Notes: generated from the letters alone by a model not told the origin. A stretch of DNA of 64,000 bases from an uncultured Tenacibaculum sp. (GCA_947501615.1 CANMWK010000012.1:62001-126000); one strand, 5' to 3'; positions 25,491 through 35,234 are shown, counted from the first letter of the stretch. Numbers and translations: made by a program.

Positions 25491-27462
25491 TATTAGAGGA
25501 TTAGCCAAAACAATGGAGTTTATGAGAGCAATCAGTATTCTGTTTGTGGTAATACATTGTTATTGGTTTTGTTATGAAACATTCAAACAATGGGGATTTA
25601 CTATTCCAACTGTAGATCGAATTTTATGGAACTTTCAACGTGATACAGGATTGTTTTCGTCCTTACTATGGACTAAATTATTTTCACTTGTATTTCTAAG
25701 CTTATCTTGTTTGGGTACTAAGGGAATTAAAGAAGAAAAAATAACATGGACAAAGATTAATGTTGCACTGGTAATTGGGCTACTATTTTTCTTTTTCAAT
25801 TATTGGATATTACAAGTATCATTACCCAAATTACAAATCGCTATATTTTATATTTCGACGTTAAGTGTAGGATATATTGGCTTGCTAATGGCAGGTGTTT
25901 GGATGAGTAGATTATTTAAGCATCATCTAATGGATGATGTTTTTAATCTTGAAAACGAAAGTTTCATGCAAGAAACTCGCTTGTTAGAAAACGAATATTC
26001 TATCAATTTACCTACTCGATTTTACTACAAAAAGAAATGGAATGAGGGATGGATTAATATTGTAAACCCATTTAGAGCAACTATTGTTTTGGGTACTCCT
26101 GGTTCTGGTAAATCGTTTGCTGTAGTAAATAACTACATCAAGCAACAAATCGAAAAAGGATTTTCGATGTATATCTATGATTTTAAGTTTGATGACCTAT
26201 CAGTTATCGCTTATAATCATTTACTAAAGCATACAGATAAGTATAAAATACCTCCAAAATTCTATGTAATCAACTTTGATAATCCTCGTAAAAGCCACCG
26301 TTGTAACCCCATCAATCCTATGTTTATGACGGACATTTCGGATGCTTATGAGAGTGCCTACACGATAATGCTCAATTTGAATAAAACATGGATACAAAAG
26401 CAAGGAGACTTTTTTGTGGAAAGTCCTATTATTTTATTGGCTTCGATTATTTGGTATCTGAAGATCTATGAAAATGGGAAATATTGCACATTCCCCCATG
26501 CCATAGAACTGCTCAACAAAAAGTATACAGACATATTTACAATTCTAAGAAGTTACACAGAGTTAGAAAATTATCTTTCTCCGTTTATAGATGCATGGGA
26601 AGGAGGAGCACAAGACCAATTGCAAGGACAAATAGCCAGTGCCAAGATTCCATTATCTAGAATGATAAGTCCTGCCTTATATTGGGTAATGACAGGTGAC
26701 GATTTTTCATTGGATATCAATAACCCAGAAGCTCCTAAAATTTTGTGTGTCGGAAACAACCCTGATCGTCAAAATATTTACTCTGCTGCTTTAGGCTTAT
26801 ATAACAGTAGAATTGTAAAGTTGATTAATAAGAAAGGGCAATTGAAATCTTCAGTAATTATAGATGAATTACCGACCATTTATTTTAGAGGTTTAGATAA
26901 TTTAATTGCTACAGCTCGTAGTAATAAGGTAGCAGTTTGTTTGGGTTTTCAAGATTATTCACAGTTGACAAGGGATTATGGCGACAAGGAAAGCAAAGTA
27001 ATTCAAAATACCGTAGGGAATATTTTTAGTGGTCAGGTCGTTGGTGAAACTGCTAAAACTTTATCGGAACGTTTTGGTAAAGTACTGCAAAAAAGGCAAT
27101 CGATGACCATTAACAGGCAAGATAAATCCACTTCTATTTCTACTCAAATGGATAGTTTGATTCCACCAAGTAAAATTTCCAATCTTACACAGGGGATGTT
27201 TGTTGGCGCAGTTTCAGACAATTTTGATGAACGTATCGAACAAAAGATTTTTCATTCTGAAATTGTTGTAGATGTGGATAAGGTTACCCAAGAAACAAAA
27301 CAATATAAACCTATTCCCGAAATTATTTCGTTTTTAGATAGTGATGGAAATGATACCATGGAGGAACAAATTAATGCAAACTACCGACAGGTAAAAGCAG
27401 ATGTAGAAAATATTATTTTGTTAGAATTGGAACGTATCGAAAATGATCCAAGCTTAGAATAA
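25474..27462 (+). CDS. mobC: Type IV coupling protein MobC (TraG/VirD4-like)
   Basis: A 662-residue coupling protein. Four N-terminal membrane segments lie between residues about 13 and 150. The motor has Walker A GTPGSGKS near residue 206 and Walker B SVIIDELP near 462, followed by an FQDYSQL segment typical of TraG/TraD-type proteins. It brings the relaxosome to the mating channel. The start giving an MQNEDDIRGLAKTMEFMR N-terminus fits the family and overlaps the relaxase by 17 nt. Last gene of the mob operon. Confidence 0.9.
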   Translation: MQNEDDIRGLAKTMEFMRAISILFVVIHCYWFCYETFKQWGFTIPTVDRILWNFQRDTGLFSSLLWTKLFSLVFLSLSCLGTKGIKEEKITWTKINVALVIGLLFFFFNYWILQVSLPKLQIAIFYISTLSVGYIGLLMAGVWMSRLFKHHLMDDVFNLENESFMQETRLLENEYSINLPTRFYYKKKWNEGWINIVNPFRATIVLGTPGSGKSFAVVNNYIKQQIEKGFSMYIYDFKFDDLSVIAYNHLLKHTDKYKIPPKFYVINFDNPRKSHRCNPINPMFMTDISDAYESAYTIMLNLNKTWIQKQGDFFVESPIILLASIIWYLKIYENGKYCTFPHAIELLNKKYTDIFTILRSYTELENYLSPFIDAWEGGAQDQLQGQIASAKIPLSRMISPALYWVMTGDDFSLDINNPEAPKILCVGNNPDRQNIYSAALGLYNSRIVKLINKKGQLKSSVIIDELPTIYFRGLDNLIATARSNKVAVCLGFQDYSQLTRDYGDKESKVIQNTVGNIFSGQVVGETAKTLSERFGKVLQKRQSMTINRQDKSTSISTQMDSLIPPSKISNLTQGMFVGAVSDNFDERIEQKIFHSEIVVDVDKVTQETKQYKPIPEIISFLDSDGNDTMEEQINANYRQVKADVENIILLELERIENDPSLE

Positions 27463-27550
27463 CTAACAAAACTAATTTTAAATAAAAAGTTATGTATAGC
27501 CCTTTAAATCTGTGTTTTATTTATATTTATGATCGAAAAAAGAAAAAGTA

Positions 27551-28255
27551 ATGGCAAAAATGATTGTTACAGTAGGCGATACACATAGTTGTCCTATGGT
27601 ATCTGGAACTGTACCACACGTTGGTGGCACTGTAATCTCAGGTTGTACAACTGTATTATTAAATGATAGTCCAGTAGCTCGGATGGGTGATAAAGTACTT
27701 TGTACAGGTACAGGGATGATTGCCACTATTATCCAAGGAGATGCTAATGTGTTGGTAGGTGGCAAACCTATTGCTTATGTAGGCTGTATGACTTCACATG
27801 GCGGTTTTCTAACATCTGGTCAAGCTAATGCACTTATCACAGGTAATAAACCTACAAAAATAGTTACCATGCCCATTGATAAGATAGATTTTCCAAACAT
27901 CGATACAAAAAATAAAGTTTTAGCTTACTTGGCTGGTCATGGTAGTAAACTCAATGAGGCAATTGTAAATCAAGCTTTAATTAAACAAGCAGCGCAAGAT
28001 AATGAGGGAGAGCCACGAGTATACAACTATCAGTGGAAAAAAGAAGAGACCATAATCAGAGATAGCAAAGTTTTGAAAGTGGTTACCATAACAGCAGATG
28101 TTCAGAACATACCAGATGGAGAAACCGCTACAATTAAAGTTTCAAAGTCTGCTACGGAAGACAATGAAGAGACTGAAGTAATAGAATTAACGGGTACAGT
28201 TAAAAACAAACAAGTCACTGTAGACTGGGAATTAGAAGATGCACTCGCTAGTTAA
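27551..28255 (+). CDS. PAAR-domain protein with C-terminal extension
   Basis: A 234-residue protein. The N-terminal 100 residues are a PAAR-like spike domain with spaced glycine/valine repeats and GDTHSCPM, GGKPIAYVG and SHGG elements. The C-terminal 100 residues are a beta-rich extension of unknown function. PAAR proteins cap the type VI secretion (or related contractile) spike and carry effectors. The next gene, 19 nt downstream, encodes a VasX-like protein, so this is probably its carrier. No other secretion-system structural genes are in the window, so the module would have to use a host apparatus. Confidence 0.8.
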   Translation: MAKMIVTVGDTHSCPMVSGTVPHVGGTVISGCTTVLLNDSPVARMGDKVLCTGTGMIATIIQGDANVLVGGKPIAYVGCMTSHGGFLTSGQANALITGNKPTKIVTMPIDKIDFPNIDTKNKVLAYLAGHGSKLNEAIVNQALIKQAAQDNEGEPRVYNYQWKKEETIIRDSKVLKVVTITADVQNIPDGETATIKVSKSATEDNEETEVIELTGTVKNKQVTVDWELEDALAS

Positions 28256-28274
28256 CTAAACCCTATAATGGTCT

Positions 28275-31200
28275 ATGAAAAGAAACGAAGTCCTCGAAGC
28301 CTACCAGAAGGAAACCTATAATCAAGATATAGCTACATATACCTTTTCTGTAGAAGTTGCTGGAGCAACTTCAAATGAACGAGCAGAACTCAAAGCAAAA
28401 AAGCCAGGAATCAATTTACATTTCTTGCGATATGGGGTTTTTAGCCCAAGGCACTACTATAAAACTTCTTTTATAGACGTCCATGCCCCCGAAGATAACA
28501 GATCCTATGAATATTATCCTACAGATGAGGATTCAGAAGTAATAAATCCAAAAGACCCTATAGAATTAGATGAGGTCTTTATAACAGCAGAAAGGAAATT
28601 TCCTGCCCCATCTGATAATGCCAGTAAACTCAACACAGCACAATACCGAGTAACTGGAATTAATGAAGGTTATATTTATATTCACGAAGAAGGCAAAGAA
28701 AATTTTTGGTTGGAGTTTGCAGTAGATACTTTTGGATTCTTACATCCTGTTTTATGGAAAGACAATGTAAATGAAGATGGTACGTATAAAGATATCAGGA
28801 ACGTTATAAGTGACGAATCATTAACCTCTCATATTATCAAAGAAGGGACAAAAATATGGGTTACCTTTTCACAAGCACAACTATCCACAGAACAATTACA
28901 AAAATATTCAGACAATCCTGATAGTTTTGATAGGTTACAATCACTGGTCTGCAATCCCATAGAAAAAGCATCTGATATTGCTGAACGTAAAGAAGCCTGT
29001 TTTAGAGCCTTTAATGAATTTACAGCTTCATTTACGGTGTATGAAGAAAACAATGCAAAAGTACTTCAGTCAAGATTAGACCACATTGCACAATTAGAGT
29101 ATCCTGAAAATAGAGATGAAGAGGACGCTACCTATGAAGACTTATTTTTATTATTAGAAGATCCTGTGCAATGTGCTAATGATTTAACCGATGTTATTGA
29201 TGGTGAAATGGCATGGCTAAAAGCATTGACAGATACTCTAAAAACAGGGAAATCTGCTTATGATGTCTATGATACACTTATGGAATTGCCTATTTATAAT
29301 AATAGCACGATAGATGTTTCACAAGAAGAGGCTGAAGAAATAGGATATATCTTTGCATTAGCATTAACAACATATAAATTCATTTACGACAACGAAGAAC
29401 TCAAAGACGATTTTAGCCGAAAACATGGCAAGTGGTATTTGAATCATGGTATAGACGATGAAAAACTAGATAAAATACTAGCCATTACTCAACGCAAAAA
29501 TCAACGTAACCTGATAAATAATTTACGTGATGATTTAGGAAACTTGTTAAAAAGTACTTATTACAATACTGCTTTAAAAGATTTTAAAGAAAGTTCCTGC
29601 CCTATACAAGAAACAGGAAAAAACATCATTGCAGACCACTTGGGCACATTAGTAGTACACCCAACTATGGTAGATAGGCATTTACTGTTGGCAAGTGAAT
29701 ACAAACCTTATGAGGATAAATGGGTTAAACAAGTACGTAAAACCATTACAGGAAATAGTGAGTTTACAGAAATAAATGAACTCTTAAACCTGCGTATTCC
29801 AATTGAAAAAGTTGAACAAGAGGATAGCAAAGCAAATATTTATGCAGCCAAGTTTTGTAAAAAGTTTTTAAGCCATTACGGCAAAATGGTGAAAGCTTAT
29901 ATGGGTGTAGGTGCACTAAAAGAAACTGAAATTAAACTAGTAGACACCAAAGTAAATTATCTTACCAAAATTTCTAAAAACGGCAAAGAAGGCCCTTTTT
30001 TAAAAATAAACCGGAAAGACTTTTTAAGGAATCTTACAAAAAAAGAGGGCGGTTTTGAAAAATACAAACAATATCGTAGCAGTAGTTATAATCATTTTAC
30101 TAAAACTTACGCTTTCTTAAAAATACATAAAGACGTACTCGAAGAAAGTAAAAATATAGCTCGTAGAATAGGAGCGGGTAAAGAGACTTCTATTTATGTA
30201 CAAAGGCGTGACCGTTTACCTTATTCCAAGCAACTCGAAAAAATGGTACAAAGCCCAGAGTACAAATCGGCAGTACTCGTTTTTGAAATTTGGGCGTTGG
30301 TGAACTCTATTGATAAACTTAAAAATGAATTTAGTTGGTCTAATACAATTGGGGTTATAGGTGCAACTGTGAAAACTACAGCAGCAAGTTTAAAATTAGC
30401 AGAAACCATATATGAACTCAACGGTTCAACCAAGCCCAGATTATTAGGGAAAACAACGATACGTTATTGGAGTGTTGCAGGTTCAGCATTTACGGTCTAT
30501 TCTGCTACTAAAGATATGGTAAAAGCTGTTAATGCTAATGACAACGATGCCGCTTTAGCCTATAGTGCTGCAGCAGGGATTAGTGGGTATTTATTAGCGG
30601 TAGAATTAGGCATGGCAAGCTTATCTACAGGCCCTTTTATTGTCGTGGCAGGGATTGGTCTACTTTTTTATGGATTAGCGTATTACCTAACCGATAGTGA
30701 TTTAGAAAAATTCTTTAAGCATTATCCGTTCAGTACCCAAATGACGCATGCTACAAGTAGTGACAACCCGTTTTTATATGCACGTGCGCTTTATAAACAC
30801 AGAGATAAATACATTAAACAATGGGAAACCAAATATATGGGGCATACCAATGTAAGCTATAAACATTTGTTTGTACGCCTTACCAATCTATTAGCAGGAG
30901 GTATGCTAAAAATTGAAGGAAGTTCAGAACCTCGATCTAAAAATGATAGAGGGCATTACTTAAATGCAACAGGGCATAGGAATACCATAGCTCCTAACTC
31001 AGGGCTTTGGACATCTATGGATATTCGTATTTCTTTTGCTTCTTTTTTACAAGATCAAAATCAAATTGAATACGAGGTGTATTTGTTACAGAAAAAAGAT
31101 ATGTTTTCTAAGCCAGTGAGTTACCACATTCCCAATAGAGCGCTACAAAGTTTTATGGAAAAACAAGAAAATGGCACACAGCAGTTACAGTTATGGTTAC

Positions 31201-31523
31201 AAGTACCCGAGGAATTACTGCTTAAGGTTAATGAACCTGTAAAACAAACTGCAAACGTATCCATAATGCTACAGCAAACACGTACTACTACCCAAAGCAT
31301 ACTCATACAGCCAGACGCACGTATTGCAGTACTCTGCAAATTCAAAGGAAACACCGAAACTATTTTTCCGTTAACTTTAGATGATACACATGGTTATTTG
31401 TATACCAATATGCAAATTGGATTAAGTTATAGTGACGGAATTCTCATCCGTCGTTCTTTTGACGCTATGATTATTAAAAAAGAAGCCTTTTTAAAGGCGT
31501 ACCCACTTCAAAACCCTAAATAA
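28275..31523 (+). CDS. VasX-like putative pore-forming antibacterial effector
   Basis: A 1082-residue protein without signal peptide. Residues about 45-160 match the layout of the VasX N-terminal region (LRYGVFSP, then YRVTGINEGYIYIHEE and W.EFAVD). The middle is helical. Residues about 690-810 hold several hydrophobic helices, including a hairpin rich in glycine and alanine (VVAGIGLLFYGLAYYL near 795), as in colicin-type pore formers. The C-terminal 200 residues are beta-rich. Placed between a PAAR gene and a membrane protein whose start overlaps its stop by 1 nt, it reads as a T6SS membrane-targeting effector. The assignment is by pattern, not a full domain match. Confidence 0.65.
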   Translation: MKRNEVLEAYQKETYNQDIATYTFSVEVAGATSNERAELKAKKPGINLHFLRYGVFSPRHYYKTSFIDVHAPEDNRSYEYYPTDEDSEVINPKDPIELDEVFITAERKFPAPSDNASKLNTAQYRVTGINEGYIYIHEEGKENFWLEFAVDTFGFLHPVLWKDNVNEDGTYKDIRNVISDESLTSHIIKEGTKIWVTFSQAQLSTEQLQKYSDNPDSFDRLQSLVCNPIEKASDIAERKEACFRAFNEFTASFTVYEENNAKVLQSRLDHIAQLEYPENRDEEDATYEDLFLLLEDPVQCANDLTDVIDGEMAWLKALTDTLKTGKSAYDVYDTLMELPIYNNSTIDVSQEEAEEIGYIFALALTTYKFIYDNEELKDDFSRKHGKWYLNHGIDDEKLDKILAITQRKNQRNLINNLRDDLGNLLKSTYYNTALKDFKESSCPIQETGKNIIADHLGTLVVHPTMVDRHLLLASEYKPYEDKWVKQVRKTITGNSEFTEINELLNLRIPIEKVEQEDSKANIYAAKFCKKFLSHYGKMVKAYMGVGALKETEIKLVDTKVNYLTKISKNGKEGPFLKINRKDFLRNLTKKEGGFEKYKQYRSSSYNHFTKTYAFLKIHKDVLEESKNIARRIGAGKETSIYVQRRDRLPYSKQLEKMVQSPEYKSAVLVFEIWALVNSIDKLKNEFSWSNTIGVIGATVKTTAASLKLAETIYELNGSTKPRLLGKTTIRYWSVAGSAFTVYSATKDMVKAVNANDNDAALAYSAAAGISGYLLAVELGMASLSTGPFIVVAGIGLLFYGLAYYLTDSDLEKFFKHYPFSTQMTHATSSDNPFLYARALYKHRDKYIKQWETKYMGHTNVSYKHLFVRLTNLLAGGMLKIEGSSEPRSKNDRGHYLNATGHRNTIAPNSGLWTSMDIRISFASFLQDQNQIEYEVYLLQKKDMFSKPVSYHIPNRALQSFMEKQENGTQQLQLWLQVPEELLLKVNEPVKQTANVSIMLQQTRTTTQSILIQPDARIAVLCKFKGNTETIFPLTLDDTHGYLYTNMQIGLSYSDGILIRRSFDAMIIKKEAFLKAYPLQNPK

Positions 31524-32254
31524 TGAGTAGTTTTTGGAAAAATAAACCCTTAGAAAAAGTGATACGTTATCCTATTGAGTATCATCAAATACATCAAGAA
31601 AAAGTAAAACCTAGTAAAAGACTAGAAGTACAAGAAGCTAATGATTTGTTTTTTGTAACTAACGAAACACAAGCATTAACTGCTTTTTGGACTTATCTTA
31701 GTATGTCAACGTTGTGTTTTTTTGTACTCTTTCTTGTCTCTCTATCTGGAGTGAAAGGAGGTTTTCCTTTAAAAGGTTATTTAGTAATTTTACCAACTAC
31801 TTTGATAGCTCTATTTCATTTAATAGTATTCTTTTTAGTTCCAGTCAAAGAGATAGTTTTAGATCGTATAAATGGTAAAATAACTTATCCACGTTTATTT
31901 GGTAATAAAGAACATCGTACCATACAATTTGATTCTTTACATGTGTTTGAAACCATGACTACTACAGGAGACTTTGCTGCTACAGGTAAAAAAATACGCA
32001 TTAGAGATAGAAAATACGATTATACTTGGGATTTAGAAAGCAGATACCCTGAGGAATATTGGAGTTTTATGGTATGGTATATGGATAAAAATAGACCCTT
32101 GCCACCAGGTACAGCCTTTGACTCTTATCGCAAAAACGATTTTGAGCGCAGAAAAGCAGAAGGCTTTCCTAAACCATTGTATCCAAGCAGGTTTGAAACT
32201 CCAGAAGCTACGACTGCTCAACAACGGGAACGAAAAAAAATTGGGGGGTGGTAA
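31523..32254 (+). CDS. Putative membrane immunity protein for the VasX-like effector
   Basis: A 243-residue protein with two membrane helices (about residues 52-75 and 90-112) and a soluble C-terminal domain. Immunity proteins of pore-forming effectors are typically inner-membrane proteins, and the start overlaps the effector stop (TAATG), so immunity is the likely role. The last 65 residues (from YWSFMVWYMDKNRPLP) are nearly identical to the end of the next gene product. No named domain is recognised. Confidence 0.6.
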   Translation: MSSFWKNKPLEKVIRYPIEYHQIHQEKVKPSKRLEVQEANDLFFVTNETQALTAFWTYLSMSTLCFFVLFLVSLSGVKGGFPLKGYLVILPTTLIALFHLIVFFLVPVKEIVLDRINGKITYPRLFGNKEHRTIQFDSLHVFETMTTTGDFAATGKKIRIRDRKYDYTWDLESRYPEEYWSFMVWYMDKNRPLPPGTAFDSYRKNDFERRKAEGFPKPLYPSRFETPEATTAQQRERKKIGGW

Positions 32255-32449
32255 GAAAATAATTTATTTACCATATTGACTCTTCGGTAGGCAAATACAA
32301 TAAAAAAACATTAATAAATATGCTCAACACTAAAGTCAAATTAATTCTTTGAATGAATGGACCGAGTTTGAGACTTTTTTTAAAATAATAAAATTTCAAA
32401 TCATAATTAAAATTCACATAACTTAAGAATATTTAATATAAATAATCTA

Positions 32450-33058
32450 ATGATTCGTCCTATATTTCTTGAAAATCAAATAAATACAACAAAAGAAAAA
32501 GTTAATATAGAAGATATTAAGCTTCAAAAAAAGGGAGCAATACAAACTGCTACAGATTCTTGTTTCTTACAAGATAAAAATTACTTTTTTTCATTAAAAA
32601 GAGAATTACTTTTAGATAGAATGAATGGAACATTCACTTTGCCTAATTTTATTTTTTTAAAACTTAAAAGAATAAAATTTAGTCAAATACAAGCTTTTAT
32701 TAAGATATTAGGTATTCCAGATGATTATGGAGGTGAAAGTATTCTCAAATTATATGTTAAGGGGAAGTATGATAATTTTAAATATCAATTAAAAATTGTC
32801 CAATCGCAAAAGCATATAACTTTTAAAAATTTTCAATCAGAAATATATGATATTAAATCTTACTGGAGTTTTATGGTATGGTATATGGATAAAAATAGAC
32901 CATTGCCATCTGGTAGTGCATTTGATCCATACCGTCAAAGAGATTTTGAGCGTAGAAAAGCTGAAGGTTTCCCAAAACCCTTACATCCAAGTAATACGCC
33001 AACTCCTGAAGCCACACCAGAGCAACAAAGAGAAAGAGAATTAATTGGAGGGTGGTAA
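32450..33058 (+). CDS. Paralogue of the putative immunity protein
   Basis: A 202-residue protein whose last 65 residues closely match those of the preceding gene product (shared YWSFMVWYMDKNRPLP, FERRKAEGFPKPL, EQQRER and GGW). The N-terminal part differs and has lost the two-helix membrane hairpin. A shared LLLDRMNG-type strand (residues about 54-61) shows common descent. It is separated from its partner by 195 AT-rich bp. It is probably a duplicated immunity protein that has diverged, or one for a different toxin. Confidence 0.55.
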   Translation: MIRPIFLENQINTTKEKVNIEDIKLQKKGAIQTATDSCFLQDKNYFFSLKRELLLDRMNGTFTLPNFIFLKLKRIKFSQIQAFIKILGIPDDYGGESILKLYVKGKYDNFKYQLKIVQSQKHITFKNFQSEIYDIKSYWSFMVWYMDKNRPLPSGSAFDPYRQRDFERRKAEGFPKPLHPSNTPTPEATPEQQRERELIGGW

Positions 33059-33073
33059 ATTAATTAATATGTT

Positions 33074-33583
33074 ATGGAAAATACTTCTTATGTCTCATGG
33101 AATATTGATTTTAAAATTGTTTTAGAGTACATCGATACTGAGCTTACTAAAAATCAGAGACTATTAGCCAATCTAGCTTGGATTGCGAAGGATATTGTAA
33201 AACAAAAAAAGCATGCTCCATTGATTCAAGTTGTAGAAAAGGACACGGATAAACGTATTGTTAATGCTATTTATGGTATGGTTTTTAACTTTGAGTTAAA
33301 AGAGGAAGTTCAATTTGATTATCGTATGGATATTGTTTCAGATCCTGACGATAATAGAACTTTATACGTTTTCTTATATAAAGATATTGAAAAACCTAAC
33401 CTTTTTTCTGAAACAATGTATTTTCAAGATCGTATTGATTACTCTGACACTGCTTTATTAGATAGTGTTCTACGCTACATTTTGAACAAATACAAAGCCC
33501 ATTTCGTAGATTTTAAAAAAGGATTGGTAATGCTACAACATATAAACTTACAAAATAACCAGTGGGAAATTATTAGGTTGTAA
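33074..33583 (+). CDS. Hypothetical protein of the effector cargo
   Basis: A 169-residue soluble protein, 15 nt downstream of the immunity paralogue, beginning MENTSYVSWNIDFKIVLEYI. It is mixed alpha/beta with no signal peptide or membrane segment. I recognise no domain. Its place in the same operon suggests an immunity or chaperone role, but nothing in the sequence proves it. Confidence 0.45.
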   Translation: MENTSYVSWNIDFKIVLEYIDTELTKNQRLLANLAWIAKDIVKQKKHAPLIQVVEKDTDKRIVNAIYGMVFNFELKEEVQFDYRMDIVSDPDDNRTLYVFLYKDIEKPNLFSETMYFQDRIDYSDTALLDSVLRYILNKYKAHFVDFKKGLVMLQHINLQNNQWEIIRL

Positions 33584-33696
33584 TTCTTCAATAAATCAGG
33601 CACTATAAATACAGAGAAAAAGTATTTTTGATAATGTTATTTATAAGCTATTACTATTTCTTTCAATTCTTTTATTAGTTATCTCTTAACTTTTTT

Positions 33697-33735
33697 CTAA
33701 GGGTTTACCCTGAGGCTTTCAGGGTAAACCCTTAG
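33697..33735. repeat. Perfect 17-bp stem hairpin
   Basis: A 17-bp arm starting CTAAGGGTTTACCC (33697-33713) is perfectly repeated in inverse orientation at 33719-33735 with a 5-nt loop. There is no T-run after it on the plus strand, and on the minus strand it is followed by A residues, so it is not a standard terminator. A further partial copy of its core (TTCAGGGT) follows at about 33742. Confidence 0.55.
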
Positions 33736-33827
33736 ATCAAATTCAGGGTGTTTGTAATTCTATATAACCGCTTGTGTATGTTAATTTTGTCTATTTTACT
33801 CACGTTTAATTTTAAATATAGAGTAAA

Positions 33828-34007
33828 ATGAAAAAAGTAATTACAATAATGGTAATGAGTTTGTTAGTGTTAACTAGTTGTACAGATTCTTCTGAAGAAT
33901 TAGTGCAGTCACAAGCTGAAGAAAGTAACATTGAATTTAAAGCTGAATATATTGACAAAGATGAAGTCCAAAGCCCAGATGACAGAGGGAAGAAAAAGAA
34001 GAAATAA
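33828..34007 (+). CDS. Small lipoprotein
   Basis: A 59-residue ORF. The signal segment MKKVITIMVMSLLVLTSC ends in a lipobox cysteine at position 18, so it should be a lipoprotein. The mature part is acidic and ends in a run of lysines. A TAATTTTG -7-like element lies at 33782-33789. Its stop is 4 nt before the start of the downstream membrane protein. No homologue recognised. Confidence 0.6.
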   Translation: MKKVITIMVMSLLVLTSCTDSSEELVQSQAEESNIEFKAEYIDKDEVQSPDDRGKKKKK

Positions 34008-34011
34008 AGTA

Positions 34012-34527
34012 ATGATATCTTTAATAAGGATCATAATATTTACTAGTGTTGTTGCTCCTTACATACATATATTTTTGTCAAAAAAAGATACAGTGAATGT
34101 CTTTGGATTTAATAATCTAAGGACTTTTCTGTTTGTAATAGGTTTACCTATTTCTCTTTTTACATGTGCAAATGTCCTATTATACATTACAAAATTTATG
34201 GAGAAAAACTCTCCCAAAATACAAGTTAGAATTATTGCTGTTCTGTTTTTATGGAGTTCTTTTTTTCAGTTTATATGGATTTTTTGGGATAGGCAAGATT
34301 TACCTAAGCCACTTTATTATATATCTATCGTTGTTTTAAGTTTTGTCTCAACGGTTACTTTTAATTCATTTATACATGCAAGAGAAAGTACACGAGTTAG
34401 GCTTCAAAAAGCTGTTAATGCATTTTCAATATTTAGTTTTATAACCGCTAAAAAACATATAAAAACAGAGAATATTGAAGCGTATGAAAAAGAATTACTA
34501 TCAGGTCTACATGATGAAATAAACTAA
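34012..34527 (+). CDS. Hypothetical four-helix membrane protein
   Basis: A 171-residue protein with four predicted membrane helices (MISLIRIIIFTSVV at the start, then FLFVIGLPISLFTC, IIAVLFLWSSFFQF and ISIVVLSFVSTV) and a charged cytosolic tail. The same frame is open from 33931, but that part overlaps the lipoprotein gene and has a charged, non-conserved look. The ATG at 34012, 4 nt after the lipoprotein stop, is the better start. Function unknown; an immunity role is possible given the neighbouring effector genes. Confidence 0.5.
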   Translation: MISLIRIIIFTSVVAPYIHIFLSKKDTVNVFGFNNLRTFLFVIGLPISLFTCANVLLYITKFMEKNSPKIQVRIIAVLFLWSSFFQFIWIFWDRQDLPKPLYYISIVVLSFVSTVTFNSFIHARESTRVRLQKAVNAFSIFSFITAKKHIKTENIEAYEKELLSGLHDEIN

Positions 34528-34545
34528 CAACTATCTTACCTGAAA

Positions 34546-34788
34546 ATGAAAGAATTAGAAAGAAAAGAATTAGAAAGGATCAAAGAATATTTTGGTGATT
34601 TATTACCCAAAGAAGTAAATAAAGAATTTGAAAATTTAATTGATTCAAAAGTTAAAGAACAGCATAAAAAAATTGATAATCTAAAGAAAGATTTAATTAA
34701 ATCTTCTATTAATCTAAATTTAAGTGATTTAAATACTTATCTGAAAATAAATAAAAAAATTGAAGTATCAATAAAAGCGAGTTCTTAA
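34546..34788 (+). CDS. Small coiled-coil hypothetical protein
   Basis: An 80-residue, highly charged protein (K, E and N rich) with a coiled-coil pattern across residues 1-60. It starts 18 nt after the membrane protein and probably shares its transcript. No domain recognised. Confidence 0.45.
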   Translation: MKELERKELERIKEYFGDLLPKEVNKEFENLIDSKVKEQHKKIDNLKKDLIKSSINLNLSDLNTYLKINKKIEVSIKASS

Positions 34789-34802
34789 AACAGTTTTTAT
34801 CA

Positions 34803-35192
34803 CTAACGTTTCGCTAATAGCTTAACAGGGTTGATATTACCGTCACTATCCTGTGCTTCTTTTAAAAGCTCTAGTGCTTCAATAATAAGAGCATTATAGA
34901 AAACCTTTTCCTTTTTTAATTCTTCTATATTGTCTGCTACAAACAAAGCCACTTCTCTTAAATTAACAGCAACACCATCTTTAACCAAGTTTATTCCACC
35001 TTGATTCGAGTTTGAGATTTGAGAGTATTTGCTGTAAGTTTCCTTTATTAATTTAACCGTAGTTAAACTAGGGTTGCGTTTTTCAGTTTCCCATAGTTGT
35101 ACAGAATTTTTAGAAACCCCTATTATTTTAGCAAATTCTTCCTGTGTTTTATTGAGTTCTCTCCTTATTCGCCTTATTTCTTGACCAGTCAT
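34803..35192 (-). CDS. XRE-family transcriptional regulator
   Basis: A 129-residue protein. Residues about 3-50 are a Cro/CI-type helix-turn-helix (GQEIRRIRRELNKTQEEFAKII, GVSKNSVQLWETEKRNPS), followed by a helical C-terminal domain. It is convergent with the small coiled-coil gene and divergent from the candidate small RNA. A 21-nt palindrome (35235-35255) lies 43-63 nt upstream of its start and overlaps the -33 element of the plus-strand promoter, so it may control both itself and that RNA. Confidence 0.8.
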   Translation of the reverse strand: MTGQEIRRIRRELNKTQEEFAKIIGVSKNSVQLWETEKRNPSLTTVKLIKETYSKYSQISNSNQGGINLVKDGVAVNLREVALFVADNIEELKKEKVFYNALIIEALELLKEAQDSDGNINPVKLLAKR

Positions 35193-35234
35193 TATCGCAT
35201 GAAGAATTAATAAAAAACATACTTTGTGTTATTT

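Noticed and set aside
33931..34011. N-terminal extension of the four-helix membrane protein
   Set aside because: It overlaps the lipoprotein gene in another frame and lacks a reason for selection; the ATG at 34012 follows the lipoprotein stop by 4 nt.
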